A DNA stretch of 64,000 nucleotides from Oscillospiraceae bacterium (GTDB taxonomy: Bacteria; Bacillota; Clostridia; Oscillospirales; Oscillospiraceae), in NCBI GenBank assembly GCA_017469795.1, contig JAFUFT010000035.1, positions 1-64,000 on the forward strand, in the 5' to 3' direction. Below are positions 44,060 through 51,216 of the stretch, one piece after another; positions within the stretch are counted from its first letter, which is position 1; each line of letters begins with the position of its first letter. Position numbers and translations under genes: made by a program. The notes below the pieces were generated by a model, which saw nothing but the letters and a program-made list of their open reading frames with translations, did no database searches and had not been told where the DNA came from.

Positions 44060-44656
44060 TCATTCTGCGCCGGAACCGGGCGTTTTCAGTATTTCTGCCG
44101 CCACTTCCCGTTTAGACCGCCGGGTGTCCATGGACAGCTTTTCGATATACCGGTGCGCTTCGGCCTCGGTCATCTGTTTCCGGGCGATGAGCTGCCACTT
44201 CGCCTGGTTGATCAGCCGCATTTCCCGGATCTTTTCTTCCACGGTGACCTGCTTCTCCTCCATCCGGCGCATCCGCTCCCGGGTCGCCCGGAGGATCTGG
44301 AGCGCCCAGGTCACTGCCTGCGTGTTCGTAGGCTTTGGCAGCACCGCCACGCCCCACTCGGAGACCTGATCGCAGATCTCATCGTAGAGTTCCCGCCGCA
44401 CAAAGAGCAGCACGCCGGCAGGACTGTCCGCACAGGCATCCATGGCGAGGCGTACTCCGGGATCATCCGGCAGGGGATCGTTGACCAGAACCAGATCGTA
44501 GTTCTGTTCCAGAAGACGCCGTTTTGCGGCGCTGACGCTTTTTACGGTCGTCACGGGATAGTACATGCTGCCGGGCAGCAGCGGCAACAGGGATTCGTTG
44601 AATTTTTCTGCGGCGGAAACCAGCAGTACGCTGTAGGTCCTGTCTAAGAATACCAA
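44060..44656 (-). CDS. ANTAR-domain transcription antiterminator with receiver-like domain
   Basis: 198 residues. The N-terminal 120 residues resemble a response-regulator receiver (YSVLLVSAAEKF, YDLVLVNDPLPDD, VLPKPTN), although the acidic pocket is incomplete. A coiled coil then leads into the ANTAR helices (REMRLINQAKWQLIARKQM, MTEAEAHRYIEKLSMDTR). ANTAR proteins bind twin hexaloop RNA hairpins and block terminators in nitrogen-assimilation leaders. A GTG at 44662 is too close to AAGGAGG; TTG at 44654-44656, seven bases after it, is chosen. Last gene of the glutamate synthase operon and the likely reader of the leaders at 50910-51216. Confidence 0.82.
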   Translation of the reverse strand: MVFLDRTYSVLLVSAAEKFNESLLPLLPGSMYYPVTTVKSVSAAKRRLLEQNYDLVLVNDPLPDDPGVRLAMDACADSPAGVLLFVRRELYDEICDQVSEWGVAVLPKPTNTQAVTWALQILRATRERMRRMEEKQVTVEEKIREMRLINQAKWQLIARKQMTEAEAHRYIEKLSMDTRRSKREVAAEILKTPGSGAE

Positions 44657-44690
44657 AGGCACACCTCCTTTTCGGGATGATCGAACCTGA

Positions 44691-45860
44691 TCAGAGATAA
44701 GCCGACAGGATGATTTCCGGCAGACAGTTCCTCAGGAAGTCGCTCTTTGCCGCCAATTCCCGGGCGTCATGAAGGGTTTTTGGCAGGTATGCCGCGGGCT
44801 CCGCCGGATCGGGAGGCGTCAGGTTTTCCGTGATTCCGTACAATCCCGCCCGAATGGCCAGGGCGATGGCCAGGTAGGAGTTGGCCGTGGGATCGGGAGA
44901 GCGAAGCTCCGCCCGGCGATAGGATCCCGTGGCCGCAGGGATCCGAATCAGCTGATTCCGGTTCTCCGGGGACCAGTTGACTGCCCCCGGGGCCCGGTCC
45001 CGTCCCAGCCGCGCGTAGGATTCCTCGGTGGGGTTTAAGAACAGGGTGCTCTCCCGGATCCTGTCAAGAAGGCCGGCGACCATGGGCATCAGCAGATCCC
45101 GCCCGGACCCGTCATCGGCGGACAGATTGATGTGCATGCCGCTGCCGGGCTGATCGGGCAGGGGACGAGGGGAGAAGTCCGCCCAGAGGCCGTTCTGGGC
45201 GGCTATGGTGCGTACCACAGCCTGGAAGGTCACGGCGTTGTCCGCGGCGGTCAGGGGGTCGGCATAGCGGAAGTCGATCTCGTTCTGGCCGGGACCGCCC
45301 TCGTGGTGGGAGCTCTCCGGCTGGATGCCCATCTGCTCCAGAGTCAGGCAGATCTCCCGCCGGACGTTTTCCCCCCGGTCCGCCGGGGCGATGTCCATAT
45401 AACCCGCATGGTCATAGGGTTCCTTCGTGGGCTCCCCGTTCTCGTCCAGCTTGAAGAGATAGAACTCGATCTCCGATCCCACGGAAAAGCGGACGCCCCT
45501 GGCCTCGGCTTCCGCCACGGTCTCCATCAGGATACGGCGGGAATCCGCTTCGAAGGGGGTGCCGTCCGGATAGAAGATGTTGCAGAACATATGGACCACC
45601 CGCCCGCTTTGGGGCCGCCAGGGCAGGGCTGTCAAAGTGGCCGGGTCCGGCCGCAGCAGCAGGTCCGAGCGTTCCTCCCCGCCGAACCCCGCAATGGAGG
45701 AGGCGTCGATGGCGATGCCTTCCGAGAAGGCCCGCTTCAGCTCCGGGGGCATGATGGCCACGTTCTTCTGTCTGCCGTACACGTCGCAGAAGGCCAGGCG
45801 GATGAATTTGACATCCGTCTCCTCCACATATTGCATTACCTCGTCCTGAGTGAATTTCAT
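44691..45860 (-). CDS. glnA: Glutamine synthetase family protein (type I, short form)
   Basis: 389 residues, against about 440-470 for typical GlnA. Core motifs are present: SEIEFYLFKL, SSHHEGGPGQNEIDFRYA (metal and glutamate binding), PGSGMHINLS, the ATP-site block NRNQLIRIPAATGSYRRAELR and SPDPTANSYLA. It makes glutamine from glutamate, ammonia and ATP; no adenylylation-loop Tyr motif is obvious. The missing length is mainly at the N-terminus and the C-terminal regulatory segment. Co-transcribed with glutamate synthase genes and followed by the ANTAR gene. A gamma-glutamyl-amine ligase activity cannot be excluded. Confidence 0.85.
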   Translation of the reverse strand: MKFTQDEVMQYVEETDVKFIRLAFCDVYGRQKNVAIMPPELKRAFSEGIAIDASSIAGFGGEERSDLLLRPDPATLTALPWRPQSGRVVHMFCNIFYPDGTPFEADSRRILMETVAEAEARGVRFSVGSEIEFYLFKLDENGEPTKEPYDHAGYMDIAPADRGENVRREICLTLEQMGIQPESSHHEGGPGQNEIDFRYADPLTAADNAVTFQAVVRTIAAQNGLWADFSPRPLPDQPGSGMHINLSADDGSGRDLLMPMVAGLLDRIRESTLFLNPTEESYARLGRDRAPGAVNWSPENRNQLIRIPAATGSYRRAELRSPDPTANSYLAIALAIRAGLYGITENLTPPDPAEPAAYLPKTLHDARELAAKSDFLRNCLPEIILSAYL

Positions 45861-45878
45861 AGGAACACTCCCTTGTTG

Positions 45879-46598
45879 TTAATTCGCCACATACATCTGG
45901 CGGTAGGGATTCCGGCTGTCCGGGGTGACGACAGTAAAGGGACTGCCGATCAGGCTTGCATAGTCGCCGCCGAAGTGGACGCAGTACTGCCGCAGGTATG
46001 GCTCAATTTCCTTCAGATCCTCTGCGGAGGCAGGCCGGGCCGTCACCTGATCCGGGAACAAAATATCTTTGCAGTCGGACCGGAGAAACAGCTTTCCGCC
46101 GTGCATTCCGGTGCAGGGGTAGTTGCTGACGATGGGGCCGTCGGTATGGAGGCCCAGTACAATGATCATGCCCCCGGCCTGATATTCTCCCAGAAAACTC
46201 CCGGCCTTTCCGCCGATGACCAGCACCGGCAGATGCTCATGGTACTCTTTCATGTGGATGCCTGCCCGGTAACCGGCGTCACCTTCCACATAGATCTCGC
46301 CGCCCCGCATGGCGTAGCCTGCGGTGTCCCCGATGGAGCCGTGGATCACGATGGACCCTGCGTTCATGGTGTCGCCCACGGCGTCCTGGGCGTTGCCGAA
46401 GACCTCAATGTCCGCGCCGTCCAGATAGGCGCCCAGGGCGTTGCCGGGGATGCCGTGGATCTCCAGCTTCCTGCGTTTCATGCCCGCGGCAATAAACCGC
46501 TGGCCCAGACAGCCCCGCAGGACTGTATCCTCCTCAGTCTCCCGGAGCCGTTTTCCAAGCTCCAGAAAGTCCATGTTCGAAGTATCGATCGCAAGCAT
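45879..46598 (-). CDS. GXGXG-domain protein, glutamate synthase alpha-subunit domain 3
   Basis: 239 residues. A right-handed beta-helix with recurring G-x-x-G-x-x-x-G units (GDTAGYAMRGGEIYVEGDAG, RAGIHMK, GKAGSFLGEYQAGG). In one-chain GltB this domain forms the structural spine beside the FMN domain. Here it is a separate protein, as in archaeal-type split glutamate synthases. It overlaps the upstream oxidoreductase gene by one base (TAATG). Confidence 0.88.
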   Translation of the reverse strand: MLAIDTSNMDFLELGKRLRETEEDTVLRGCLGQRFIAAGMKRRKLEIHGIPGNALGAYLDGADIEVFGNAQDAVGDTMNAGSIVIHGSIGDTAGYAMRGGEIYVEGDAGYRAGIHMKEYHEHLPVLVIGGKAGSFLGEYQAGGMIIVLGLHTDGPIVSNYPCTGMHGGKLFLRSDCKDILFPDQVTARPASAEDLKEIEPYLRQYCVHFGGDYASLIGSPFTVVTPDSRNPYRQMYVAN

Positions 46599-47851
46599 TA
46601 TACCACACCTCCCAAGGTTTGTCTCCGGTATTCTGCACCAAAGGGCAGCAGCGACGGATCTTTTTTCACGGTCTCAAAGTCGATGGAGTCAAGGGGGCGA
46701 CGCTCCCGGATCAGAGCCGTGTAAATGCCAGCACGGTGCAGATCACCCATGAGGATAAAGCCTGTCAGATATCCGTCCTTTGTAAAGAGCTTCTTGTAGC
46801 TTCCCTCCGAGGCTTCCATGTAAACCTGCCCGCCGTTGGATTCCTCGTAATAGCTGCCGGCGGTCATCAGATGCACGCCCATCAGGCCCATGGAGTTCAT
46901 GGGGATGCCCCCGTCAAAGACTGCCTCGCCGCCGGCCATGTTGATCCCGGCGGTCCGGCCCTGCATGGCGGCGTTGGGGAGAATGGCCAGAATCCCCTGG
47001 CCTCCGGTGATGATGTTTTTCGATTCGACGCAGTCGCCCGCTGCGTATACACAGGGAATCGTCGTCGCCATGGAGGCATCCGTGACAATGCCCCGGTTTA
47101 CGTCGCCGCCGGCATCCTTGATAAGTCCCGTATTGGGCCGCACGCCGATGGCCAGAACCAGCAGATCGAATTCCACAGTCTCCCCGCTGTTCATCAGGGC
47201 CTTCGTCCCTTGAAACTCCTTCGCGCTGTCCCCCAGCATGAGCCGGATGCCCTTTGCCTTCAGATGCTGTTCCACGATCTCCGCGCTCTCGGGCTGAAGG
47301 ATGCTGGACAGGACGTGGGGGGCAAGGTCGCAGACAGTCAGATGCTTTGTATGGGCATAGAGGCCCTCGGCGCACTTGAGACCAATGAGTCCGCCGCCGA
47401 TGATCAGCACCCGGCTCTCCGGCGTCACGGCCTGCATAAGCCCTCTGGCGTCGGACAGGGTCATAAAGGTGAACTTCTTCTCCTGCGGGACGGTATCCAA
47501 TCCGGCAAAGGGCGGCACAAAGGGGCCCGAGCCTGCCGCCACGCACAGGGCGTCATAGGGAAGTACCTGGCCGTCCGACAGGGTCAGGGTCTTTGCCGTC
47601 GGGTCCAGCTTCTCTGCGGTGACGCCGTGGAGGGCGGTGACGCCGTTTCTTTCATAGAAGTCCGAACCCCGGTAGGACATTTTCTCCTCGTCCGTGGCCC
47701 CCTCCAGATAGTAGGAAATCAGAGGACGGCCGTAGTTGGAATCAGCTTCAGCGGAGATCAGCGTGATGCTGCCCGACCGGTCCGCGCTGCGGATCCCCTC
47801 GATGCAGTGGATGCCTGCAATGCCGCCGCCAACGATCACGTAGCGCTTCAT
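46598..47851 (-). CDS. FAD-dependent NAD(P)H oxidoreductase of the glutamate synthase locus
   Basis: 417 residues. Pyridine nucleotide-disulfide oxidoreductase fold: FAD site YVIVGGGIAGIHCIEGI at the N-terminus, NAD(P) site RVLIIGGGLIGLKCAEGL near 150, and the second FAD motif VYAAGDCVE near 270. No redox-active CxxxxC pair. In this operon it most likely feeds electrons from NAD(P)H through the Fe-S protein to the FMN/Fe-S core, replacing the GltD subunit. GGAGG seven bases before ATG; start overlaps the stop of the Fe-S gene by 4 bases. Confidence 0.88.
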   Translation of the reverse strand: MKRYVIVGGGIAGIHCIEGIRSADRSGSITLISAEADSNYGRPLISYYLEGATDEEKMSYRGSDFYERNGVTALHGVTAEKLDPTAKTLTLSDGQVLPYDALCVAAGSGPFVPPFAGLDTVPQEKKFTFMTLSDARGLMQAVTPESRVLIIGGGLIGLKCAEGLYAHTKHLTVCDLAPHVLSSILQPESAEIVEQHLKAKGIRLMLGDSAKEFQGTKALMNSGETVEFDLLVLAIGVRPNTGLIKDAGGDVNRGIVTDASMATTIPCVYAAGDCVESKNIITGGQGILAILPNAAMQGRTAGINMAGGEAVFDGGIPMNSMGLMGVHLMTAGSYYEESNGGQVYMEASEGSYKKLFTKDGYLTGFILMGDLHRAGIYTALIRERRPLDSIDFETVKKDPSLLPFGAEYRRQTLGGVV

Positions 47852-48291
47852 GCCGACGCCTCCTCTCGTTCCTCATAGACGATTGCGTTGTTGGGACACC
47901 CCGCCGCGCAGGCCGGCGCGCCGCAGGCGTTCTCTAGACAGAGTTCACATTTTGTGGCCGCTCCATCCGGACCCGGCGCCACCGCCCCATAGGGACATAC
48001 CAGTACACAGGTCAGGCACCCCACGCATTTGTCGTGGTCGATTTTCACCGTTCCGTCCTGGATGGACAGCGCCCCGGAGATGCAGCTCTTTACGCAAAGC
48101 GGGTCAGTACAGTGCCGGCAGGACACGGCGTAATGGATCTCTCCCTGTCCCTCGATATGGAGGCGGGGATGGATGACCTTTCCACGCAGGGCCTTGGCCA
48201 TGTCCGTCTCTCCGGAGTTGGCAAAGGCGCAGTTATATTCGCACAGGTGGCACCCCAGGCACCACTTTTCGTTCACATAGACTCGTTTCAT
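47848..48291 (-). CDS. 4Fe-4S electron-transfer protein (HycB-like)
   Basis: 147 residues with four Cys groups: CLGCHLCEYNC, CRHCTDPLCVKSC, CVGCLTCVLVCPYGAV and CELCLENACGAPACAAGC. This pattern is that of the polyferredoxin-like subunits that bind up to four [4Fe-4S] clusters. It should pass electrons between the FAD oxidoreductase and the FMN glutamate synthase core. GGAGGG precedes ATG; gap of 12 bp from the upstream gene. Confidence 0.9.
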   Translation of the reverse strand: MKRVYVNEKWCLGCHLCEYNCAFANSGETDMAKALRGKVIHPRLHIEGQGEIHYAVSCRHCTDPLCVKSCISGALSIQDGTVKIDHDKCVGCLTCVLVCPYGAVAPGPDGAATKCELCLENACGAPACAAGCPNNAIVYEEREEASA

Positions 48292-48303
48292 TCCGCAGCC
48301 CTC

Positions 48304-49812
48304 CTATTCGCCTGCGTGGGAGATGCCCAGAATCCGCAGCTCCGCGTCAGTGAGGCCAACGCCCCGGAGCATCAGACGGTTGCCCCGCAGAGCCTCGATG
48401 GAGTTGATGCCCATGCCTCCCATGAGCTCCTTGATCTCGTGGTTCCAGGCGGTCATTAGATTGACCAGACGCTTGTAGCCCAGGTCCGGGTTCAGCCGCT
48501 TTACCAGCTCCGGCTTCTGGGTGGCGATGCCCCAGTTGCAGTTGCCGGTCTGACAGGTGCGGCAGAGATGACAGCCCAGGGCCAGCAGGGCAGCCGTGGC
48601 GATGTAGCAGGCGTCCGCCCCCAGGGCAATGGCCTTTACCACGTCCGCCGACGATCGGATGGAACCGCCCACCACCAGGGAGACGTTTCCGCGGATTCCT
48701 TCGTCCCGGAGCCGCTGATCCACCGCCGCCAGAGCCAGTTCAATGGGAATGCCCACAGAGTCCCGGATCCGGGTGGGCGCTGCGCCGGTGCCGCCCCGGA
48801 AACCGTCGATGGCGATGATGTCCGCTCCGGACCGGGCAATGCCGCTGGCAATGGCCGCGATGTTGTGGACCGCCGCCACCTTGACGATTACGGGTTTCTT
48901 ATGGCCGGTGGCCTCCTTGATGGAGTAGACCAGTTGCCGGAGGTCCTCGATGGAGTAGATGTCGTGATGGGGTGCGGGGGAGATGGCGTCGGAGCCCTCC
49001 GGGATCATGCGGGTACGGGACACATCTGGACCGACCTTGGTGCCGGGCAGGTGCCCGCCGATGCCCGGCTTGGCCCCCTGGCCCATCTTGATCTCCACTG
49101 CGGCGCCCGCCTCCATATAGTCCCGGTGTACGCCGAAGCGGCCGGAGGCCACCTGCACGATGGTGTTGGGACCGTAGACATAGAAGTCCTCGTGGAGACC
49201 TCCCTCGCCGGTGTTGTAGTAGATCCCCAGCTCCTTCGAGGCCCGGGCCAGGGACTCGTGGGCGTTGTAGCTGATGGAGCCGTAGCTCATGGCGGAAAAC
49301 ATCACCGGCATGCTGAGCTCCAGCTGGGGCGTCAGCTCACATTTGAGATTGCCGTTTTCGTCCCGCTCCAGCTTCTCCGGCTTCTTCCCCAGGAATACCC
49401 GGGTCTCCATGGGCTCCCGAAGAGGATCGATGGAGGGGTTGGTCACCTGAGAGGCGTTGATGAGGATCTTATCCCAATAGACCGGATAGTTTTTCGGGTT
49501 GCCCATGGAGGAGAGCAGCACGCCGCCGGAAAGAGCCTGCTTGTAGACCTCCCGGATGGTGTCGCCTTCCCAGTTGGCGTTCTCCCGCAGACGGCAGTCG
49601 GATTTGACGATCTTCAGCGCCCGGGTGGGACAGAGGGAAACGCAACGCTGACAGTTGACGCACTTGCTCTCGTCGCTGAGCATCAGGTCCCGCTCCGGGT
49701 CATAGGAATGAACCTCGTTGGCGCACTGCCGGGCGCAGACCTGACAGCGGATGCACCGGGCGTCATTCCGCACCACTTCGAACTCCGGGTAAAAATAGTT
49801 GATTCCAGGCAT
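48304..49812 (-). CDS. Glutamate synthase core (FMN/Fe-S, GltB domain 2)
   Basis: 502 residues. N-terminal ferredoxin domain (CIRCQVCARQC, CVNCQRCVSLCP), then the FMN barrel of glutamate synthase (MFSAMSYGSISYNAHESLA, GEGGLHEDFYVYG, KMGQGAKPGIGGHLPG) and the 3Fe-4S cysteines CHLCRTCQTGNCNWG. It reduces 2-oxoglutarate plus amide nitrogen to glutamate. Start taken at the ATG at 49810-49812, eight bases after GAGGGG and overlapping the previous stop as TGATG. The amidotransferase and GXGXG domains are encoded separately on each side. Confidence 0.92.
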   Translation of the reverse strand: MPGINYFYPEFEVVRNDARCIRCQVCARQCANEVHSYDPERDLMLSDESKCVNCQRCVSLCPTRALKIVKSDCRLRENANWEGDTIREVYKQALSGGVLLSSMGNPKNYPVYWDKILINASQVTNPSIDPLREPMETRVFLGKKPEKLERDENGNLKCELTPQLELSMPVMFSAMSYGSISYNAHESLARASKELGIYYNTGEGGLHEDFYVYGPNTIVQVASGRFGVHRDYMEAGAAVEIKMGQGAKPGIGGHLPGTKVGPDVSRTRMIPEGSDAISPAPHHDIYSIEDLRQLVYSIKEATGHKKPVIVKVAAVHNIAAIASGIARSGADIIAIDGFRGGTGAAPTRIRDSVGIPIELALAAVDQRLRDEGIRGNVSLVVGGSIRSSADVVKAIALGADACYIATAALLALGCHLCRTCQTGNCNWGIATQKPELVKRLNPDLGYKRLVNLMTAWNHEIKELMGGMGINSIEALRGNRLMLRGVGLTDAELRILGISHAGE

Positions 49813-50909
49813 CAATAACACCCCTCTTTCACGGTCACGATCACCGGCTCTCCGCCGGCAGGGGACCAGATGTTCCCGGCCTCCGGCTCCATGGCACGGA
49901 TGGCGGCCTCCTCGCTGGCGATGAAGGTCAGATCGTCCTTTTCTCCCACCACCATGCTTCTGAGCTTCAGCCGGTCGTTGAGGGCCATCAGTCCGCCCTC
50001 AAAGCCCAGAATGATGGAGAAGGGGCCGGTGATCAGAAGGCTGGGATAGACCTTCCGGAGAAAGCTCAGCTTCAGCCGCTCTTCCTCCGTGGGCTTCCGC
50101 TTGATGGTGGACCAGAAGGGCGCCGCAATCACCGAGGCAAGCTCCGTCAGGGAGAGGCCCTGCTTCCGCTGGAGGAAGTCGGCAATATAGGTGATGACCT
50201 CCGTGTCCGTCTGGAGGGTACATTTGTATCCGAACATCTCGATGTACCGCCGGTTGGCGTCATAGGAGGAGATCTCCCCGTTGTGGACGATGGTCCGGTC
50301 CAGCAGTGCGAAGGGATGGGCCCCGCCCCACCAGCCGGGGGTGTTGGTGGGATACCGGCCGTGGGCAGTCCAGCAGTAGGCTTCATATTCCTCCAGACGG
50401 TAGAACTCTCCCACGTCCTCCGGGAAGCCCACCGCCTTGAAGACCCCCATGTTCTTTCCCGAGGAAAACACATAGGTCCCCTGTAAATGAGTGTTGATGT
50501 GCATGACGATCCGGGCGAGGAATTCGTTTTCATCCAGCTGCCGGGAGGCCAGCACAGAACGGAGCGGAGTCACGAAGTAGCGCCAGATCAGCGGCTCGTC
50601 GGTTATGCTGGGGATCTTCCGGGTGGGGATGATCTCCCCCTTGACGATCTCCAGATGATCCCGGAGATAGGCCTCGCACGCTGCCCGGCAGGGCTCCCCG
50701 TCATAGAAGATGTGCAGGGCAAACAGGTCCTTGTATTCCGGATAGATGCCATAGCCCGCAAACCCGCCGCCCAGACCGTTGGACCGTTCGTGCATGGGGC
50801 GCATGCTCTCGATGATCTTCTCCCCGGTCATCCGGCGTCCCTCTCTGGAGATCACAGCGGAGATGGCGCAGCCCGAGGGGATCCGAATCTGGCCTTCCAG
50901 CATACTCAT
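49812..50909 (-). CDS. Glutamine amidotransferase subunit of split glutamate synthase (GltB domain 1)
   Basis: 365 residues from the ATG at 50909 (GGAG eight bases upstream). Class II (Ntn) glutaminase: the nucleophile is expected to be Cys14 in IPSGCAISAV, so a 13-residue propeptide must be removed. Supporting motifs are WTAHGRYPTNTPGWWGGAHP, LDRTIVHNGEISSYDANR and TDTEVITYI. It releases ammonia from glutamine and channels it to the FMN core. First gene of the minus-strand operon; preceded by the promoter/attenuator at 50934-51033. Confidence 0.88.
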   Translation of the reverse strand: MSMLEGQIRIPSGCAISAVISREGRRMTGEKIIESMRPMHERSNGLGGGFAGYGIYPEYKDLFALHIFYDGEPCRAACEAYLRDHLEIVKGEIIPTRKIPSITDEPLIWRYFVTPLRSVLASRQLDENEFLARIVMHINTHLQGTYVFSSGKNMGVFKAVGFPEDVGEFYRLEEYEAYCWTAHGRYPTNTPGWWGGAHPFALLDRTIVHNGEISSYDANRRYIEMFGYKCTLQTDTEVITYIADFLQRKQGLSLTELASVIAAPFWSTIKRKPTEEERLKLSFLRKVYPSLLITGPFSIILGFEGGLMALNDRLKLRSMVVGEKDDLTFIASEEAAIRAMEPEAGNIWSPAGGEPVIVTVKEGCY

Positions 50910-50933
50910 ACGATCAACTCCAATCATACATAT

Positions 50934-50996
50934 AAAAAGGGAACGGCGGCGTCCCTCGGCAGGGTATACTTACCCCACTGAGAACGCCGTCGTTCC
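50934..50996 (-). terminator. Leader terminator/attenuator of the glutamate synthase operon
   Basis: Reading the minus strand, GGAACGACGGCGT pairs with ACGCCGCCGTTCC (one mismatch), an inner GGGTA-AGTA-TACCC extends the hairpin, and TTTTT follows at once. It lies 25 bp before the first ATG and just after a promoter. A competing hairpin GAACG-ACGG-CGTTC uses the same 5' arm, so the leader can switch between folds. Confidence 0.7.
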
Positions 50997-51003
50997 TGTC
51001 TAC

Positions 51004-51033
51004 ATCATACATTATGCAAGTACGATCTGTCAA
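51004..51033 (-). promoter_or_regulatory. Promoter for the glutamate synthase operon
   Basis: On the minus strand TTGACA (51033-51028), 18-bp spacer, TATGAT (51009-51004). The predicted transcript starts near 50997, directly at the attenuator hairpin. Confidence 0.75.
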
Positions 51034-51047
51034 TCTTGCATTATGCA
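51010..51047. repeat. Repeated CATTATGCA element in the divergent nitrogen promoter
   Basis: CATTATGCA at 51010-51018 and 51039-51047 (29-bp period). The second lies in the perfect palindrome TGCAT-T-ATGCA (51037-51047). The elements overlap the minus promoter and sit upstream of the plus promoter, so they could bind a shared regulator. Confidence 0.45.
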
Positions 51048-51091
51048 CAAAGAAACATCGGATTTGTCCGTTGATTTTGAAAGAATGACGC

Positions 51092-51120
51092 TTGACGAAA
51101 TTCTTAAGATGTTGTATCAT
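51092..51120 (+). promoter_or_regulatory. Promoter for the glutamine synthetase III operon
   Basis: TTGACG (51092-51097), 17-bp spacer, TATCAT (51115-51120). The predicted start near 51127 places the attenuator hairpin at the very 5' end of the RNA. Confidence 0.65.
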
Positions 51121-51128
51121 ATCCGCGT

Positions 51129-51185
51129 TGAGACATTGGCGTCTCAGAGGGGTTTCTGCCCCCCTGACGCCGATGTCTCTTTTTT
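51129..51185 (+). terminator. Leader attenuator of glnN with ANTAR-like hexaloop
   Basis: Terminator: GAGACATTGGCGTC (51130-51143) pairs with GACGCCGATGTCTC (51166-51179, one G.U), with an inner AGGGG/CCCCC-type stem, then six T (51180-51185). Competing fold: TGAGAC-ATTGGC-GTCTCA (51129-51146), whose hexaloop has A at position 1 and G at position 4 as in ANTAR targets. The two folds share the 5' arm and exclude each other. A clear second hexaloop upstream was not found. Confidence 0.7.
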
Positions 51186-51216
51186 GTTTTGTCAATTCTA
51201 AGAAAGGGTGAACAAT

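Noticed and set aside
44041..44094. Hairpin ACGCCCGGTTC/GAACCGGGCGT as terminator of the ANTAR gene
   Set aside because: It overlaps the ANTAR 3' end and on the minus strand is followed by AATTGGC rather than a T-run, so a terminator call is not supported.
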